A stretch of 64,000 nt of DNA from Dromaius novaehollandiae (lineage: Eukaryota > Chordata > Aves > Casuariiformes > Dromaiidae): contig NC_088117.1 of assembly GCF_036370855.1 (NCBI RefSeq), positions 3,038,001 to 3,102,000 of the forward strand, given 5' to 3'. Each line of letters opens with the position of its first letter. Position 1 is the first letter of the stretch. Position numbers and translations under genes: made by a program. Positions 1 through 14,560 of the stretch are shown here, piece after piece. A model generated the notes under the pieces. That model was not told the DNA's origin. It did no database searches and worked only from the letters and a program-made list of their open reading frames with translations.

Positions 1-97
1 TTTAAATTTTACTCAAACCCAAACAGAGAGACTTATGAATATATCAAAAATCGAGAGTGAGAATAAGGAGGTGACAGGGTTAAGCGAGCGTTCTCAC

Positions 98-1041
98 CAC
101 TGCTTATGTTAATGTTGCCAGCCTCGATTGCAGCTTTCACCCCTTCTTTTCCCAGCAGCCCTGACTCTCCCTTTGCAAGACGCTCTCTCTCCTTCTCTTC
201 CAAGCTGCCATAAAAGATATGGGCTCTCTTGGGTGGTGGAGCATCGCTCTCCTCTGAAACTTTGCTCTTTGTGGCCTAGAAAGCAGAAATGGAATTTTAA
301 GACTTCTTCAGTGTGCTTTGGCTAAAAAGAAGACATTCCATGAATGGCTTGGCTGTGGGAGAAAGCACTGCTCTGCCACAGACAGTTAGTAAGGACAACA
401 CGAAAAGACCCTGAAACTGTACAGGAGATGCTAATTTTGATCAGTAAGGCTATGCCTCAAGTGCAAAAAATCAAAAGTTAAATGACATGTTTAATAGATT
501 TCCTTAAACTAGATTTGCATCCTTTTCTGTTTCTTTAGTGTCTGCTTGGGCATGGTTTTTAAGTCTCTCTCCTTGTTTTTTTTTTTTAAATATGAAGCTC
601 TTCCCGATCTTGCAGAAGAACTTCTAGAAAAGACATGTGATGTTGAAGACCACCTCTCAACGCCCTCACTGAAAAGCAGATGTAACGTTAATTAAAAAAA
701 AAGTCCTTTATTTCCAGAGCAGAAGCCCGAAAGCAGTCTTTTCAAGAAAACTAAAGGATTTTGCAAAAATCCCCGAAAAAATGCCAACAGTCTGGTCACG
801 ATCCCTCTCAAGAGCTCGTGTGTCGCTGACCGCAGTCGGGCCCCCGCCGCGCCACCGCTCGCTGCTGCCCCGACACCCGGGCCGCCCTCGCCACGGAAAC
901 CGCCCCGCTGCCGCCCGCTCCCCTCTCAACCGCGCGGCTCTCCGGCGCGGAGCCCGGCCGGACACGCACCTCGGGAGGGGCAGGGGGCCGCACAAGGGGC
1001 CGCGCGCCGCCGCGCGCCGCCGGGGCCCGCGCGGAGGCCAT
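98..1041 (-). CDS. PRPF4: PRPF4, U4/U6 snRNP protein (5' part: coding exons 1-2)
   Basis: PRPF4 is a WD40 protein of the U4/U6.U5 tri-snRNP, needed for pre-mRNA splicing in the nucleus. Exon 2 is 275-98 on the minus strand, with acceptor tttctag and donor G|gtgaga. It encodes a conserved N-terminal stretch of the family that includes [18 protein letters not shown] and EAGNINIS. Exon 1 is 1041-970 (24 codons, ATG in a gccgccATGG context, donor GAG|gtgcgt, phase 0). It starts MASARAP, close to the mammalian MASSRA start, and joins exon 2 in phase (A-T-K-S-K). An in-frame ATG at 1107 could add 22 residues, but the 1041 start has the better context and matches mammals. The remaining exons, including all WD40 repeats, lie left of base 1. 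Exon 2 is secure; exon 1 is inferred from phase, donor and start context. Confidence 0.88.
276..969 (-). other. PRPF4 intron 1
   Basis: This is the intron between PRPF4 exons 1 and 2. The part next to exon 1 is CpG-rich; the rest is AT-rich, with a T-run at 576-587. I see no further gene. A short plus-strand open stretch at 591-696 looks coding-like but is treated as chance. Confidence 0.75.
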
Positions 1042-1414
1042 GGCGGCCGGCACCGGGACACCCGCTGTACTGCGCCGCTCCAAACCAGGCGGCTCGGACA
1101 CCCGCAATCACTTCCGGGGCACCGCGCGGAGCCTGCCGGGAAGATTGGGCCCGAGGGCAGGAAGGGGAGACCGGCGAGAGCGGGGCATGCCGGGAGGTGT
1201 ACCCCACCCGTCCCCGAGCAGCGAGGAGCGCGGGGCATGCCGGGAGGCGTGGCCCCCGCGGAGGGGCGGGGAGCGCGAGGCATGCCGGGAGGAGTGGCTC
1301 CGCGGAGGGGCGGGGAGTGCGGGGCATGTCGGGAGGCGCGGCAAACGGCGCGGCGGGGTGTGTTTTCGCTCCTTGCCAGTGGTGGCGGCTGCGGCGGAGC
1401 GGCGGCGGCGGGCG
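1042..1414. promoter_or_regulatory. Bidirectional CpG-island promoter, PRPF4 / CDC26
   Basis: The start codons of PRPF4 (minus, 1041) and CDC26 (plus, 1415) are 373 bp apart, so both transcription starts must lie in or near this stretch. It is very GC- and CpG-rich, has no TATA box, carries repeated GGGGCGGGG GC boxes and holds the four-copy minisatellite at about 1180-1345. The CpG island extends roughly from 840 to 1840 and covers both first exons. Human PRPF4 and CDC26 are also head-to-head, as I recall. Confidence 0.8.
1180..1345 (+). repeat. Promoter minisatellite, four copies of a ~45-bp GC-rich unit
   Basis: Four diverged tandem units are anchored by GGCATGCCGGGA at 1184, 1234 and 1279, and by GGCATGTCGGGA at 1323 (spacings 50, 45 and 44 bp). 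The units starting at 1234 and 1279 are most alike; both continue through CGCGGAGGGGCGGGGAG, so each carries a GC box. The GCATGCYGGGA core resembles part of the ZNF143/THAP11 promoter motif (GGCATGCTGGGA...). The binding role is inference only. Confidence 0.75.
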
Positions 1415-1832
1415 ATGCTGCGGCGGAAGCCGACGCGGCTGGAGCTGAAGCTGGACGATATCGAGGAGTTCGAGAGCATCCGGAAGGACCTGGAGGTGCG
1501 AGCGGGGCCGGGCGCGGCGGCGCGGCCTGAGGCGGGCCCGGAGCCGCCCCACAGCGCGCGGGGCCGGTACCGGGCCCGGCGCCCTCCCCCCCGCCCCCCC
1601 AGCGGCGGGCGCCTCCCGGGAGCGGGCGGGCTGTGACGCGGCGCCCTTTGCCCTGCAGAGCCGCAAGAAGCAGCGGGAGGACGCGGAGGTGGCGGCGGCC
1701 GGCGAGGAGGCCGCCGTCGCGCTGGGCGCCGACCACAAGAGCCGGGAGCAGATCATCAACGACCGCATCGGCTACAAGCCGCAGCCCAAGGCCGGCGGCC
1801 GCGCCGCCCACTTCGGCACCTTCGAGTTCTAG
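1415..1832 (+). CDS. CDC26: CDC26, anaphase-promoting complex subunit
   Basis: CDC26 is a small APC/C subunit whose N-terminus threads into the TPR superhelix of CDC16/APC6 and stabilises it; the complex is the cell-cycle E3 ubiquitin ligase. There are two coding exons: 1415-1495 (27 codons, donor GAG|gtgcga) and 1659-1832 (acceptor ccctgcag, stop TAG). The product is 84 residues, against 85 in human. The start [20 protein letters not shown] is the conserved APC6-binding segment. A middle Glu/Ala-rich linker is followed by the conserved [17 protein letters not shown] and a terminal FGTFEF. The intron is only 163 bp and both exons lie in the CpG island. It sits head-to-head with PRPF4 and tail-to-tail with SLC31A1. 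Confidence 0.97.
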
Positions 1833-1933
1833 GGCCGGCGCAGCCCCAGAGAGCTTTTTTATTATTATTATTGTTATTTAAGTTTTCCTCATTAACAGAT
1901 CCGTGAATGGCCCCGGCTGACTGCTTTGTTTTA

Positions 1934-1939
1934 AATAAA
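1934..1939 (+). terminator. CDC26 poly(A) signal AATAAA
   Basis: This canonical AATAAA lies 102 bp after the CDC26 stop. It is followed by a T-rich then GT-rich stretch (gtctttttttaaaagtgtga), as expected for a cleavage element. The 3' UTR before it contains an AU-rich attattattattgttattt run at 1860-1878. Confidence 0.8.
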
Positions 1940-1959
1940 CATGTCTTTTTTTAAAAGTG

Positions 1960-4900
1960 TGAGAGCTGCTTTCGCTGGCGGCGGAGAGCGCGAGGGCAAG
2001 GCTGGGAGCACCAAGAGACCAGTGTTTGCTTCGCCTGTGTGAGAACCAGGGACTGAGCAGGTGCCCTGCTCCACAGAGAAGGTAAAGTACTGCCTCTGCC
2101 GAAAGAGGTTTGGGGGAGCTTTCGGTTTAGTATCTTAAAAATCGAGCCAGCAGGATGTGTTCGTTGAAACCATCAGCTCTACAAGATAGTCACGCACATA
2201 TGTGCTTACACACGTGCGCACACACACCAAGAAGGAGGGTACTGGAGAGTATCTAATTAATGTTTTACAGGTCTGGGTGCATAAAGGCACTGGGCGTCAT
2301 GGATCTGGGTCCCACAGGCAAACCTTCTCACAGACACTGCTCTTTTTCTGAGAAGGCCAGGAAAGCAGCCCGCTGTGGCTGTTAAAGTGGACTAGTCCCA
2401 AACATGTTTCACAGATGGCTGTAGAGCTGCTTTGCAGCCAGTGGCACAGCTGCAGTGCAGATTGTGGCCTTTTCATTCAAAGGAAACAAAGCTCAATACA
2501 GCAGAACACACTGGGCACATGGAAATGGAACAGTATTCCATAGTTTCTGATTAAGCTTTTTTTTTCCCCCCTTTAAATTTATTCCCTTCTGTTCAGGCCT
2601 GGCGAGTGCGTCATGCTGGCTGCATTGCTATGTAGCAAGAGATGTTTGTTGCTTGGATCAAAGGTTACCAAATATCTCCTTGTAGACAGTGTCACATGAA
2701 AAACGGGAAGGTGGATTCATTTCTGATAGTGATTTATTAGCAAGTACCTGAACTTGTAACAGTGACTGGTACCACTGTCAATTGGATGGGTACAAAACTA
2801 AAAAGTAAAATAACATAGAGCTCTGAGAAGGAGTCTAGTGTGTAGCCAGGTGACCTAAAGGAAGCAAAATAAAAAATTGAAGAAGCAGGCTGTCAGTGTT
2901 TAAAAGATTATCTGTTCCCGCCAGCAGAGGAAGGAGGCAGAGCAGGCCGCCAGACCTTGGGGCCTGTATTGAAGCATCCACGTGGAATTTAGAGATGGAA
3001 TGGGAAGTCTCCTCTACTCTGGTATAGCATTGTTTTCTACCATCTTCTAGTGCAGAAACCAGTTATATTTTCAGTGTCTCAGGCAACAAAGTTCCAACCA
3101 TCTCCCTTGAAAGGATATTCCACAGCCTGCTACCACTCAGTCCCTGTGTTTCTCCCTGCTGTTTGTTCACCAGTCCAGCCTTGCTGTTGACCTATTTCAC
3201 GCAGTCTTGAGTTTATTTCCAGGTTGTTAAACCGTATGCAAATTCCTTGATGATCTTTTTAATACAGTGCTAAAGATTGAACTGTGGAGCCTTTGCCCTG
3301 TGAATTTGGCAATGCTCCTGAAACCTAGACTAATGAATTAAAGTACACGCAGTGCAACTTTGGCTCTGCGGTGTTCGCTGAGAGTTACTTGCACACGTGG
3401 CAGCTGCGGTATTTGCGCATGTATTGAGTTAGGAGCATTGCCTGGAGAAACTTGGCAGAAGCATGAATGTGATAGAACTGAGCAGCAGCAGAGCTGCAGT
3501 TGAAACCTGGCCAGGTTCAGGATGACCCACTTCAGTGACAGTCTTGGCAGTGTTAAAAAGAGACATCGGGGCTGTAAGCACCGGTCAGGGAGAAGTGGAC
3601 TGGAGGTTGTACAGGGAGGTGAGGGTGCATATTCCCCTCAGCTTCTCTTTTTAAGTAACGGTAGGATTTGCGTAATAGTAGGGCTGGGGGAAAGTTTTTA
3701 TTGTGCTTGAAGTTTGCTAACAGGAGCAATGATTGGGCAGTGCTGGTTAATCTTACGCAGGGATAGGGACAGGGACAAAGAACGCGATTTATTGGTTGTG
3801 TATTGGCAACACAAAGGCCCATCACCTGCCTGAGGTCAGCAGCAGAACCCAGGGTAGAATTCAGTTCTCCAGAGTCCAAAGCCAGCGTTCTCTTTTCTAA
3901 CGTCTGTTTGGCTCCCTAATTGCTTCTGCCCTCCACTGTCCAACTTGCTGCTGTGGAAAGAAGGGGGTGTTGTCATGTTTGGAAATGTGGGAGCACCCTC
4001 TCTCCATGCGCTCCAGGGAGGGCACATGCTGTAAGTTCTGAGATTTGAGTTTTGATGTTTTATTTGCATCACATTTGCAGCCCTTCTAGCTTCTTCTATT
4101 CTTCCTCCAGGGAAATGCTCACCTTGTAGTTCAACACTCACAGCTGTCTTTCACCCTTTTCAGTGAACGCCTGACTGCAGTCTCCCAATCCTGACTTGAA
4201 TCTCCAGTTCCTCAATAACCATTCATCTCTGTTGCAGTGCCAAATTTTTCTTTATTTTCTCCTCCCAATGATGTCTAATTGAATTTCTCATTTAAAAAAA
4301 AAAAATTCTGACGTGTTATGCTTAGTTTACAGTCTCCTCCTTTCCAGCAGAAAAGAAGGCCAAATCCCTTTAGGAAGCTGATTTCAATGAAACAACTCCA
4401 GTTCCTTCTCAGATTTCAGCCCACAGTTCAAACTAACATTGCCCAAGTTCACAGGTCATGCCTTCTTCTCCAGGGCATGTGAAACCTTGGCTGCTCTTTT
4501 CCTCATGCTCATTATAATCCACCTGACAAGTGTTCCTAAAAATCAAACATTCAGTATAGCTTCCTCGAAGGGGCTGTACCTGCCTAGCAGGTACTGATCA
4601 CAGCCCTGGGCATACGCAAAAAGGTAGTGGTAGATTTGCAAATATAAGAAATATTTATATTTTTGCCCCTGAGTTATGTTTTAGGACTATTATGCTCCAA
4701 ACTTGACTTGCCGACTTCATGCTATAGCCTTGTATGATGCATCAAATTTCAGGTCAGGCTGGAGAAGTGCACAAAACAACTCTTCCAACTGTTCTTCAGG
4801 TTGGAAGGAGTCACAACATTGACCAGAACAGGTCTGGTTTTCCCATCTCACACCATGCGAAATTATGAGGGATCGCTCTGCTATGCAGGCATTCCCAGCA

Positions 4901-5564
4901 TGCCCGAAATCCGACAGGGAAACATTTTAGGAGCAACAGAAGCATGTTCCAGACATCCTTTGGTTGCCTATGGAAAGAAACACCAACCCAAACCCCTGTT
5001 TTTCTTGTGTGGATGAATACAACCTGGAATAAAACTCTGGGAGGGAGAGCTTCACTATTCCTTGCTGCATATAGACATCTTCCATGACCAAGTGGGTTTA
5101 TTATTACATCTCCCCAAATCTGTGTCCTTTGACCTCACCCTCTGTACTGGAAAGCAGATCTGGGAGGCACTAGCTCCTCTTTATATCTCAGCTTTCCCCA
5201 AACTCAGTAAAGTTTAAACAGACTAAAACAAACAGCTACTTATACATTAGTAACTTCCAGCATTCCCATTCTAGCAGCTGCAGGGGTTATTGCTCATGGC
5301 CCGCCCTGGGCCCAGAAGATGCTGACACAACGCCAGCTGCACGCTCGCACTGTCATGACAGGCACAGAAGAGCAGTGCAAGAGAAAAGGGGCTGGAGAAG
5401 GCCACGCTGGATCTGCCTGGCTACTGCTCTTTAGTTAATAAAACCAGGCACTTACTCTTGGAGTCATTTGCTGAATGACTTGGAGTCATTTGCTTTTCAG
5501 TAAAAGCTTCTGGCTTCCACTTTGGCTGCAGTCTCTGCTTTGGGGGTTATTTCTGAAACACACA
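1960..5564. other. Intergenic region between convergent CDC26 and SLC31A1
   Basis: About 3.6 kb lies between the CDC26 poly(A) site and the inferred SLC31A1 3' end. Open frames here are short, with no recognisable protein or splice pattern. No RNA gene was recognised. Some stretches, such as 3080-3230, have the look of a very old interspersed repeat, but I cannot assign a family. Confidence 0.6.
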
Positions 5565-5588
5565 TACACCACAGTAAAATGCAATCTA

Positions 5589-5594
5589 TTTTAT
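5589..5594 (-). terminator. Candidate distal SLC31A1 poly(A) signal
   Basis: AATAAA on the minus strand is followed within 15-35 nt by a GT-rich element. It is the best-formed poly(A) site between the SLC31A1 stop and CDC26. Confidence 0.5.
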
Positions 5595-8500
5595 TGGCTA
5601 ATTATTTACAGGGGATTCTTGATATTCACAGTAACATTAGACAAGTTACCTCCACAAAGAACAAGAGTAAAAACAAAAGTGATGGTCCACTGTAAACAAA
5701 ACTACATGTCCTGCTGGATCTGTTGGGACTGGCTTCAGATCAACTGAAAAGGCATTCGGGGGAAAAAAAACAAAAGCCAGTCAATGAACACAGCCTGGGT
5801 ATTTTGTGCACTTCTTACAAGATGATAATCCAGAGGCACAGTCAGAGAAGACAGACACAGGACATCACACTCTAAGCTTGCTACATAGGTGTCCACGCAT
5901 GAATTAATTTCCTCAAGTATAGTTATCATTAGAGTCCTCACCTCCCTCCAAGCACTACTTAATGCAAGCCTAGTGCTAACATCAGGACAACCTCAAATAC
6001 GGCCAGCAGAAAGGCTGGGACTGCAGCAAAAGCAGTCAGTAGAAGTTATCATCAGGGAGGCCAAGTTTTGCTCAGAGCCTGGCAAAGCGAACTGCAACGT
6101 GGGCCAAGAACACAGCAGCCTGGGGCATGTGGTGGACCAGAGGGAGGCTGTGACACAGGGAGGTAGGTGGCTTCTCTGGATTGTCAACAATTAACAAAGC
6201 AAGCACGGCCAAAGCTCACAGGGAGACAGGGACTAGAGACATCCCTTTTTCCATTGTACCTCACTATTTCAGCAAGCTCAGAAGCACAGAGGACACAGCC
6301 CTCCACTAGGTGCCAAGGGAGCACAGCTACAGACAGCTGTGAAGAAACACAGTCCCTATTGCAGAGACCTTTTTCTTTAAGAATGCCATCTTCTCTCCTC
6401 AACCATCTTCTCTTCAGACCTTCCCTTGGGCCCTTCTCCCCAGACCCCAGCCTGGACTCCCATTTCTAACTCCGGTACTGCCAGACGTTCAAAAGATTGT
6501 TCTTACAGGCTGCTCTAAGTTGTTGGGGCACAGGCTAGGAACTTCGGAGTCTTCTGCCCAGTTTCCTGCTCCCTAAGTGACCACTGCTAAGTCAGTGTCA
6601 CTTCCCTCTCTGCACCCCGCAAGTTGTGTGCTCTCTTCTGTATGAGTGTGAGAAGGGGGATGAACCCTTTGAGTGCTGAGATGCTCATCCACATTGGTAA
6701 AAACAATTTGGAGAGACTAGATGCTGCATCTAGGATGAGGCAGAAAAGCTAATGAATGAAGTGAGTTTATATCGGAAGAGCCACTATTGCATAATCCCCA
6801 AGTCATCCATCTCTGACACAGAGGTAAGTCTGGTCACTTGAATACAAAAGCAAAGATGGCCAAAAAGCTCCAGTGGCAGCAGGAAGATCAGGCCAAGCAC
6901 AGGTTTTATTTTAGAGGAAAATCTAGCAAGTCTAGAGGTATATGAAGTTATTAGTGTCAGCATATGAAGCCATTAGTGACTACACCCTGTAATCAGGCAT
7001 CCCTATAATGGTAACAGCTTCAGTTTGTTCAAGAGAAACCAGTCGGAGCATGTCTCAGCTCCAAACTCCTTCAGAGGTTAAGTCTCTGCAGTGTAAAGCT
7101 TTCAAAACATAAACAAGCAACTTCAGCAGTTAACTGCTTCTAGTTTCTCTAACAAGCATTAAGATTTCCTCCCAGCTCTCACATAGGGACTGGAAGAGCC
7201 CCATTTTCCTCTCTCGCAACAAAACATGAGTGTTTAGAGAGTACAGAGGATTTTTACCTTTGTGACAGATGTAGAGAGAGGGCATCAGTCTAGAGATGTC
7301 CTTCTGTAGTCTGTTGCGGACCCCAGACTACTACATGTGTCTTTCTGTAGTGTTACAGACTCCCTTTGAAGACCAGACTGGGGAATAGCTTTTCCTACCT
7401 CTTTTGTCAGGAGGTGGCCAGAATCTTTCCATGAAAGTAGCCTACTTTCATTCAGATGTGGATTTGCTACAGAAATAAGCTCTTTAGAAACCTGAACTTG
7501 ATTTTAATTCATCTTTTTTTTTCCTGTATTTGCACTGCCAAAAGAAAACAAGATGTCCAAATAAATGCCTGGCATCATCTACAGGAAGGTTGACCTTAGA
7601 TGGTGCAATACAGGATCCTGGCAAGTGGCCTGGCAGTAGCAATAACAGATTTCCTATTGCTTTTCAAAGACGGTGGTAGGTTGAGAATGGGCTTAGTAGT
7701 AGTAGTAGCACCAACACATTGAAGAACTCACATACACAGGGATAGGCCTTGTCCTTTAATGCTTACAGGCTAAAGAAACATAACTCCCCTTCACAAGCAC
7801 CAGCTTTCCTTACATGGCTGCTAACAGCGCAACGAGTAGCAACTTCAGAGCAAAAACTGCTACTGTATGTGGCCGGATACTTTCACTTCAAAAGGATTCC
7901 CTGTCCACAGGACACATCCCAGTCATCAGTCCCAGTCCAAAAGTGATGCCTATTTTTCAGTGGCCTTCTGCAAATCCCACTGTCTTCCCTTTCAGCCATT
8001 TACAGTCACGAAGAAGACATCTTGGGCAGAGGGAAGGCTCCAGCTTTGCACCACACTCTAACAGCACGGCATTCCCTACAACAGGAAGCAGTTTAATAAC
8101 GAAGTGCCAAACCAAAACTGTTCCCTAGAAAACTCGAAGTGTTTTCTGGGCAACACCCCTCCTGGAAGCTATCCTTTTTTGCCTGTTAAATCTGCAGAGC
8201 TCACAGCCCTGAATGGGAAGATTTTCTACTGAGCTACTACACCTTTCCACCACTGGCACCGACAACTCTTGCACCTACAAGCTAGCAAGGTCACAGCATG
8301 ATTATTAAGACAAAGAGGAGTCACTTGGGTCACAATTATTTTTTTTAAATCAGCCCAAGCTGCTCCAAATTTCACCTGAGGAGAAACAGATTAAAGGCTG
8401 CTTTCTTCTCTTCCACAAATCTCCCCTTCACAGGAATGTGGTTGTTTTATTTCCTTCATCTCAATCAAGGAATGCCCTCTTCAGACATTTTAACCTCTAG

Positions 8501-9122
8501 CGGCACAAAAATACTATTTAGGTCCTGTCTCTTTTGCAGAATGAGTTTTAGTAAACTGAAGTCTAGCTCTAGATCCATCCAGGTCTAATTTAACATGAAG
8601 TCAATGTGGATTCAATGGTTTATTTAAAATCTTTTTTGCCCTATAGATATGCATTGTCCTGCACCTACTCAGTACATTTCCATGATCAGGAAGTGAAAGC
8701 AGCCACACTGAAATGTTAGCACTTAAAGCTGAATAATGCTGCTGGATACATCAGAAGCCTAACAACACTCATCGTACTCTGATGGGCTTGGAGGACCAAC
8801 CCTCCAGACTCCCAGAAGCACAGGACTCACGTACTCATGTCAGGATGCTCGCTTGCCAGGACAGACCTGAGCCTGTCTCATGTGCAGCACCAAGTCTTCC
8901 CCAGCAGCTGCATCTTGTGGAACTCTGTTCTCAGAACTGAATTAGAAGGCGCCATTGGCCCCAAAAGCCACAACGCCAGGGATTTCTCCCCTGGCATTAC
9001 GTACACATTAAAAAAAAATTAAAATAGCCATTTGCACACATAGGCTCCATTGGCAACTTTGATCTTTACCTACTGTTCATAAAACCCTCACAGATAAGCA
9101 TTTACAATTTAAAAATAAAATG

Positions 9123-9146
9123 TTTTTTTTTTTAAAAAAAAAAAAA
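9123..9146. repeat. T11-A13 homopolymer palindrome
   Basis: A run of T is directly followed by a run of A, just below the SLC31A1 stop inside its probable 3' UTR. It is self-complementary on either strand. It is most likely a simple repeat. Confidence 0.8.
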
Positions 9147-9444
9147 GAAAAACCTCTATATTTCTGTCAGCCAACTAATTTCAATCACGGCATAATCTAA
9201 GAATAAAGCAAATACTAGCCAAGAATGGCTACCATGGGATCCTCAAGAGTCAGCCCAGCTGCCAGCCTGCAGCCTGAGGGAGCAGCGTACCCCAGCTCCT
9301 CACATCCCTACAACCCAGCTAGGAACCTGTGGTGAACTTGGATTGATTATATTGTTTCTCTTTCAGCTTAGGAATGATCCAGTCCTCATGACGGCTGCAT
9401 TTCAAGAGAGCAGAGGTGGAAAGGCTCCTGGGCAGCATCCAGTA

Positions 9445-13493
<4,049 letters not shown>

Positions 13494-13538
13494 CTTTCCT
13501 ACTGAGTGATTCAAAAAGGCACGTAGAAAAGTGGGACC
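13494..13538 (-). other. SLC31A1: SLC31A1 exon 2, 5' UTR part
   Basis: The acceptor ttgtttttccag ends at 13539 on the minus strand, so the first coding exon begins at 13538 with 45 nt of 5' UTR. The frame stays open upstream of the ATG within this exon, but the ATG at 13493 is the first in-frame Met after the splice and begins the typical CTR1 leader. Confidence 0.7.
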
Positions 13539-14469
13539 CTGGAAAAACAAAGAAAAAAATTTATAGGAAGCACTTTCTAAAGAGAAGATGGTTTCTCTAC
13601 TGCTACTACAAGAGAAAACACTACACCACCAAGATACTGTCTGAGAACTACTGCCCACGAATAACCGTCTGGCGCATCCTCACTGTCCTGCACTCCGACT
13701 ACACAGAACACAGCAAAGCGAGCAAGCGAATTTAAAGAAGGTGTATCCCTCTAAGCTTTACGTTATCATATTGCTGCAACACCCTAAACATTCCCAGTAG
13801 CGCACAGGGACAAGTGCTCAGCATAAAGGAACATTTCTTATCTGTGAGAGGGGGAAAAAAAACCAGATCTCTTCTCAAACACAGTCATCCAAGAGGCAAA
13901 AATATCTCAAGCCCCATTTTAAATTGCATATACAAAAGGATCAGATTACAATATTTCTCTTAATTGACAGTCATGCATTTTATTGGGAACATGTTTAACA
14001 AAGAAATCATGTTAGATGGTACAACAGCTATTACCAGGCAAAGGTCTGCAACAGCCACAGGCAATTCAGTCTCATTTCCACAAGCTTTACATTGTCACAT
14101 CTCTCCTCTAATCACATTACGCACAATAAGAGAAACGCTCAAAAAGCTGCAGGTCTAAACCCTTAATCTAGTTAAAGCAAATCAGCTGTGTCTGGACACA
14201 TGACATTAAAAATAAAAATACGCCTAGTGGTTAGATGTGGTCGTGACTTCTGCACTCTTCTAACCCCACTACAACTTGGGATGGGACCAGTGAGAATTTC
14301 TGACATGAAATGGAAGATCAACAGGTGGGAACAGCAACAGCAAAGAAGAAAACCTGGGAATATCAGTCAGTTCTGGAATGACAGTATGCTTCGGCATGGC
14401 AGAGCCAGGCAAAGGCAACCCTAGCATAGACAAGGTGAGATACCACTGAAGATCAGTAAGTACCGACAC

Positions 14470-14560
14470 TGCTGCACTAAACCTCGTCTGGAATATTGTG
14501 TACCCTCCCAGTCTAATCCAGTGCTCAGGTACAATCAAGTGAAACCAGAACAAGTATGGA
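14470..14560 (+). repeat. Possible degraded CR1/L2-type LINE fragment
   Basis: The sequence aaacctcgtctggaatattg (14479-14498) reads PRLEYCV, which resembles the LEYCVQFW segment near the C-terminus of CR1/L2 reverse-transcriptase ORFs. The similarity decays quickly on both sides. Assignment is tentative. Confidence 0.25.

Larger units (their letters stand above)
5565..9444 (-). other. SLC31A1: Probable SLC31A1 3' UTR
   Basis: The minus-strand sequence after the SLC31A1 stop runs without another gene to an AATAAA on the minus strand at 5594-5589. The next 25 bases on that strand are TG-rich (tgtggtgtatgtgtg), as expected for a cleavage element. The resulting 3' UTR of about 3.9 kb agrees with the long 3' UTR I recall for mammalian SLC31A1. 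Other minus-strand AATAAA hexamers near 8451-8446 and 6910 could give shorter forms. Extent is inferred from signals only. Confidence 0.5.

Noticed and set aside
591-696. Plus-strand open stretch resembling a terminal exon (reads [20 protein letters not shown] and on to a stop)
   Set aside because: It lies inside PRPF4 intron 1 on the opposite strand, matches no protein I know, and has no poly(A) signal on the plus strand after it. Treated as chance.
708-1811. Long overlapping open frames on both strands across the first CpG island
   Set aside because: Stop codons are rare in GC-rich DNA. The real coding parts are PRPF4 exon 1 (1041-970) and CDC26 (1415-1495, 1659-1832).
3061-3240. Sequence with the feel of a CR1/L2 or other old repeat
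   Set aside because: Only loose resemblance to remembered repeat consensus; no diagnostic 3' tail or target-site duplication.
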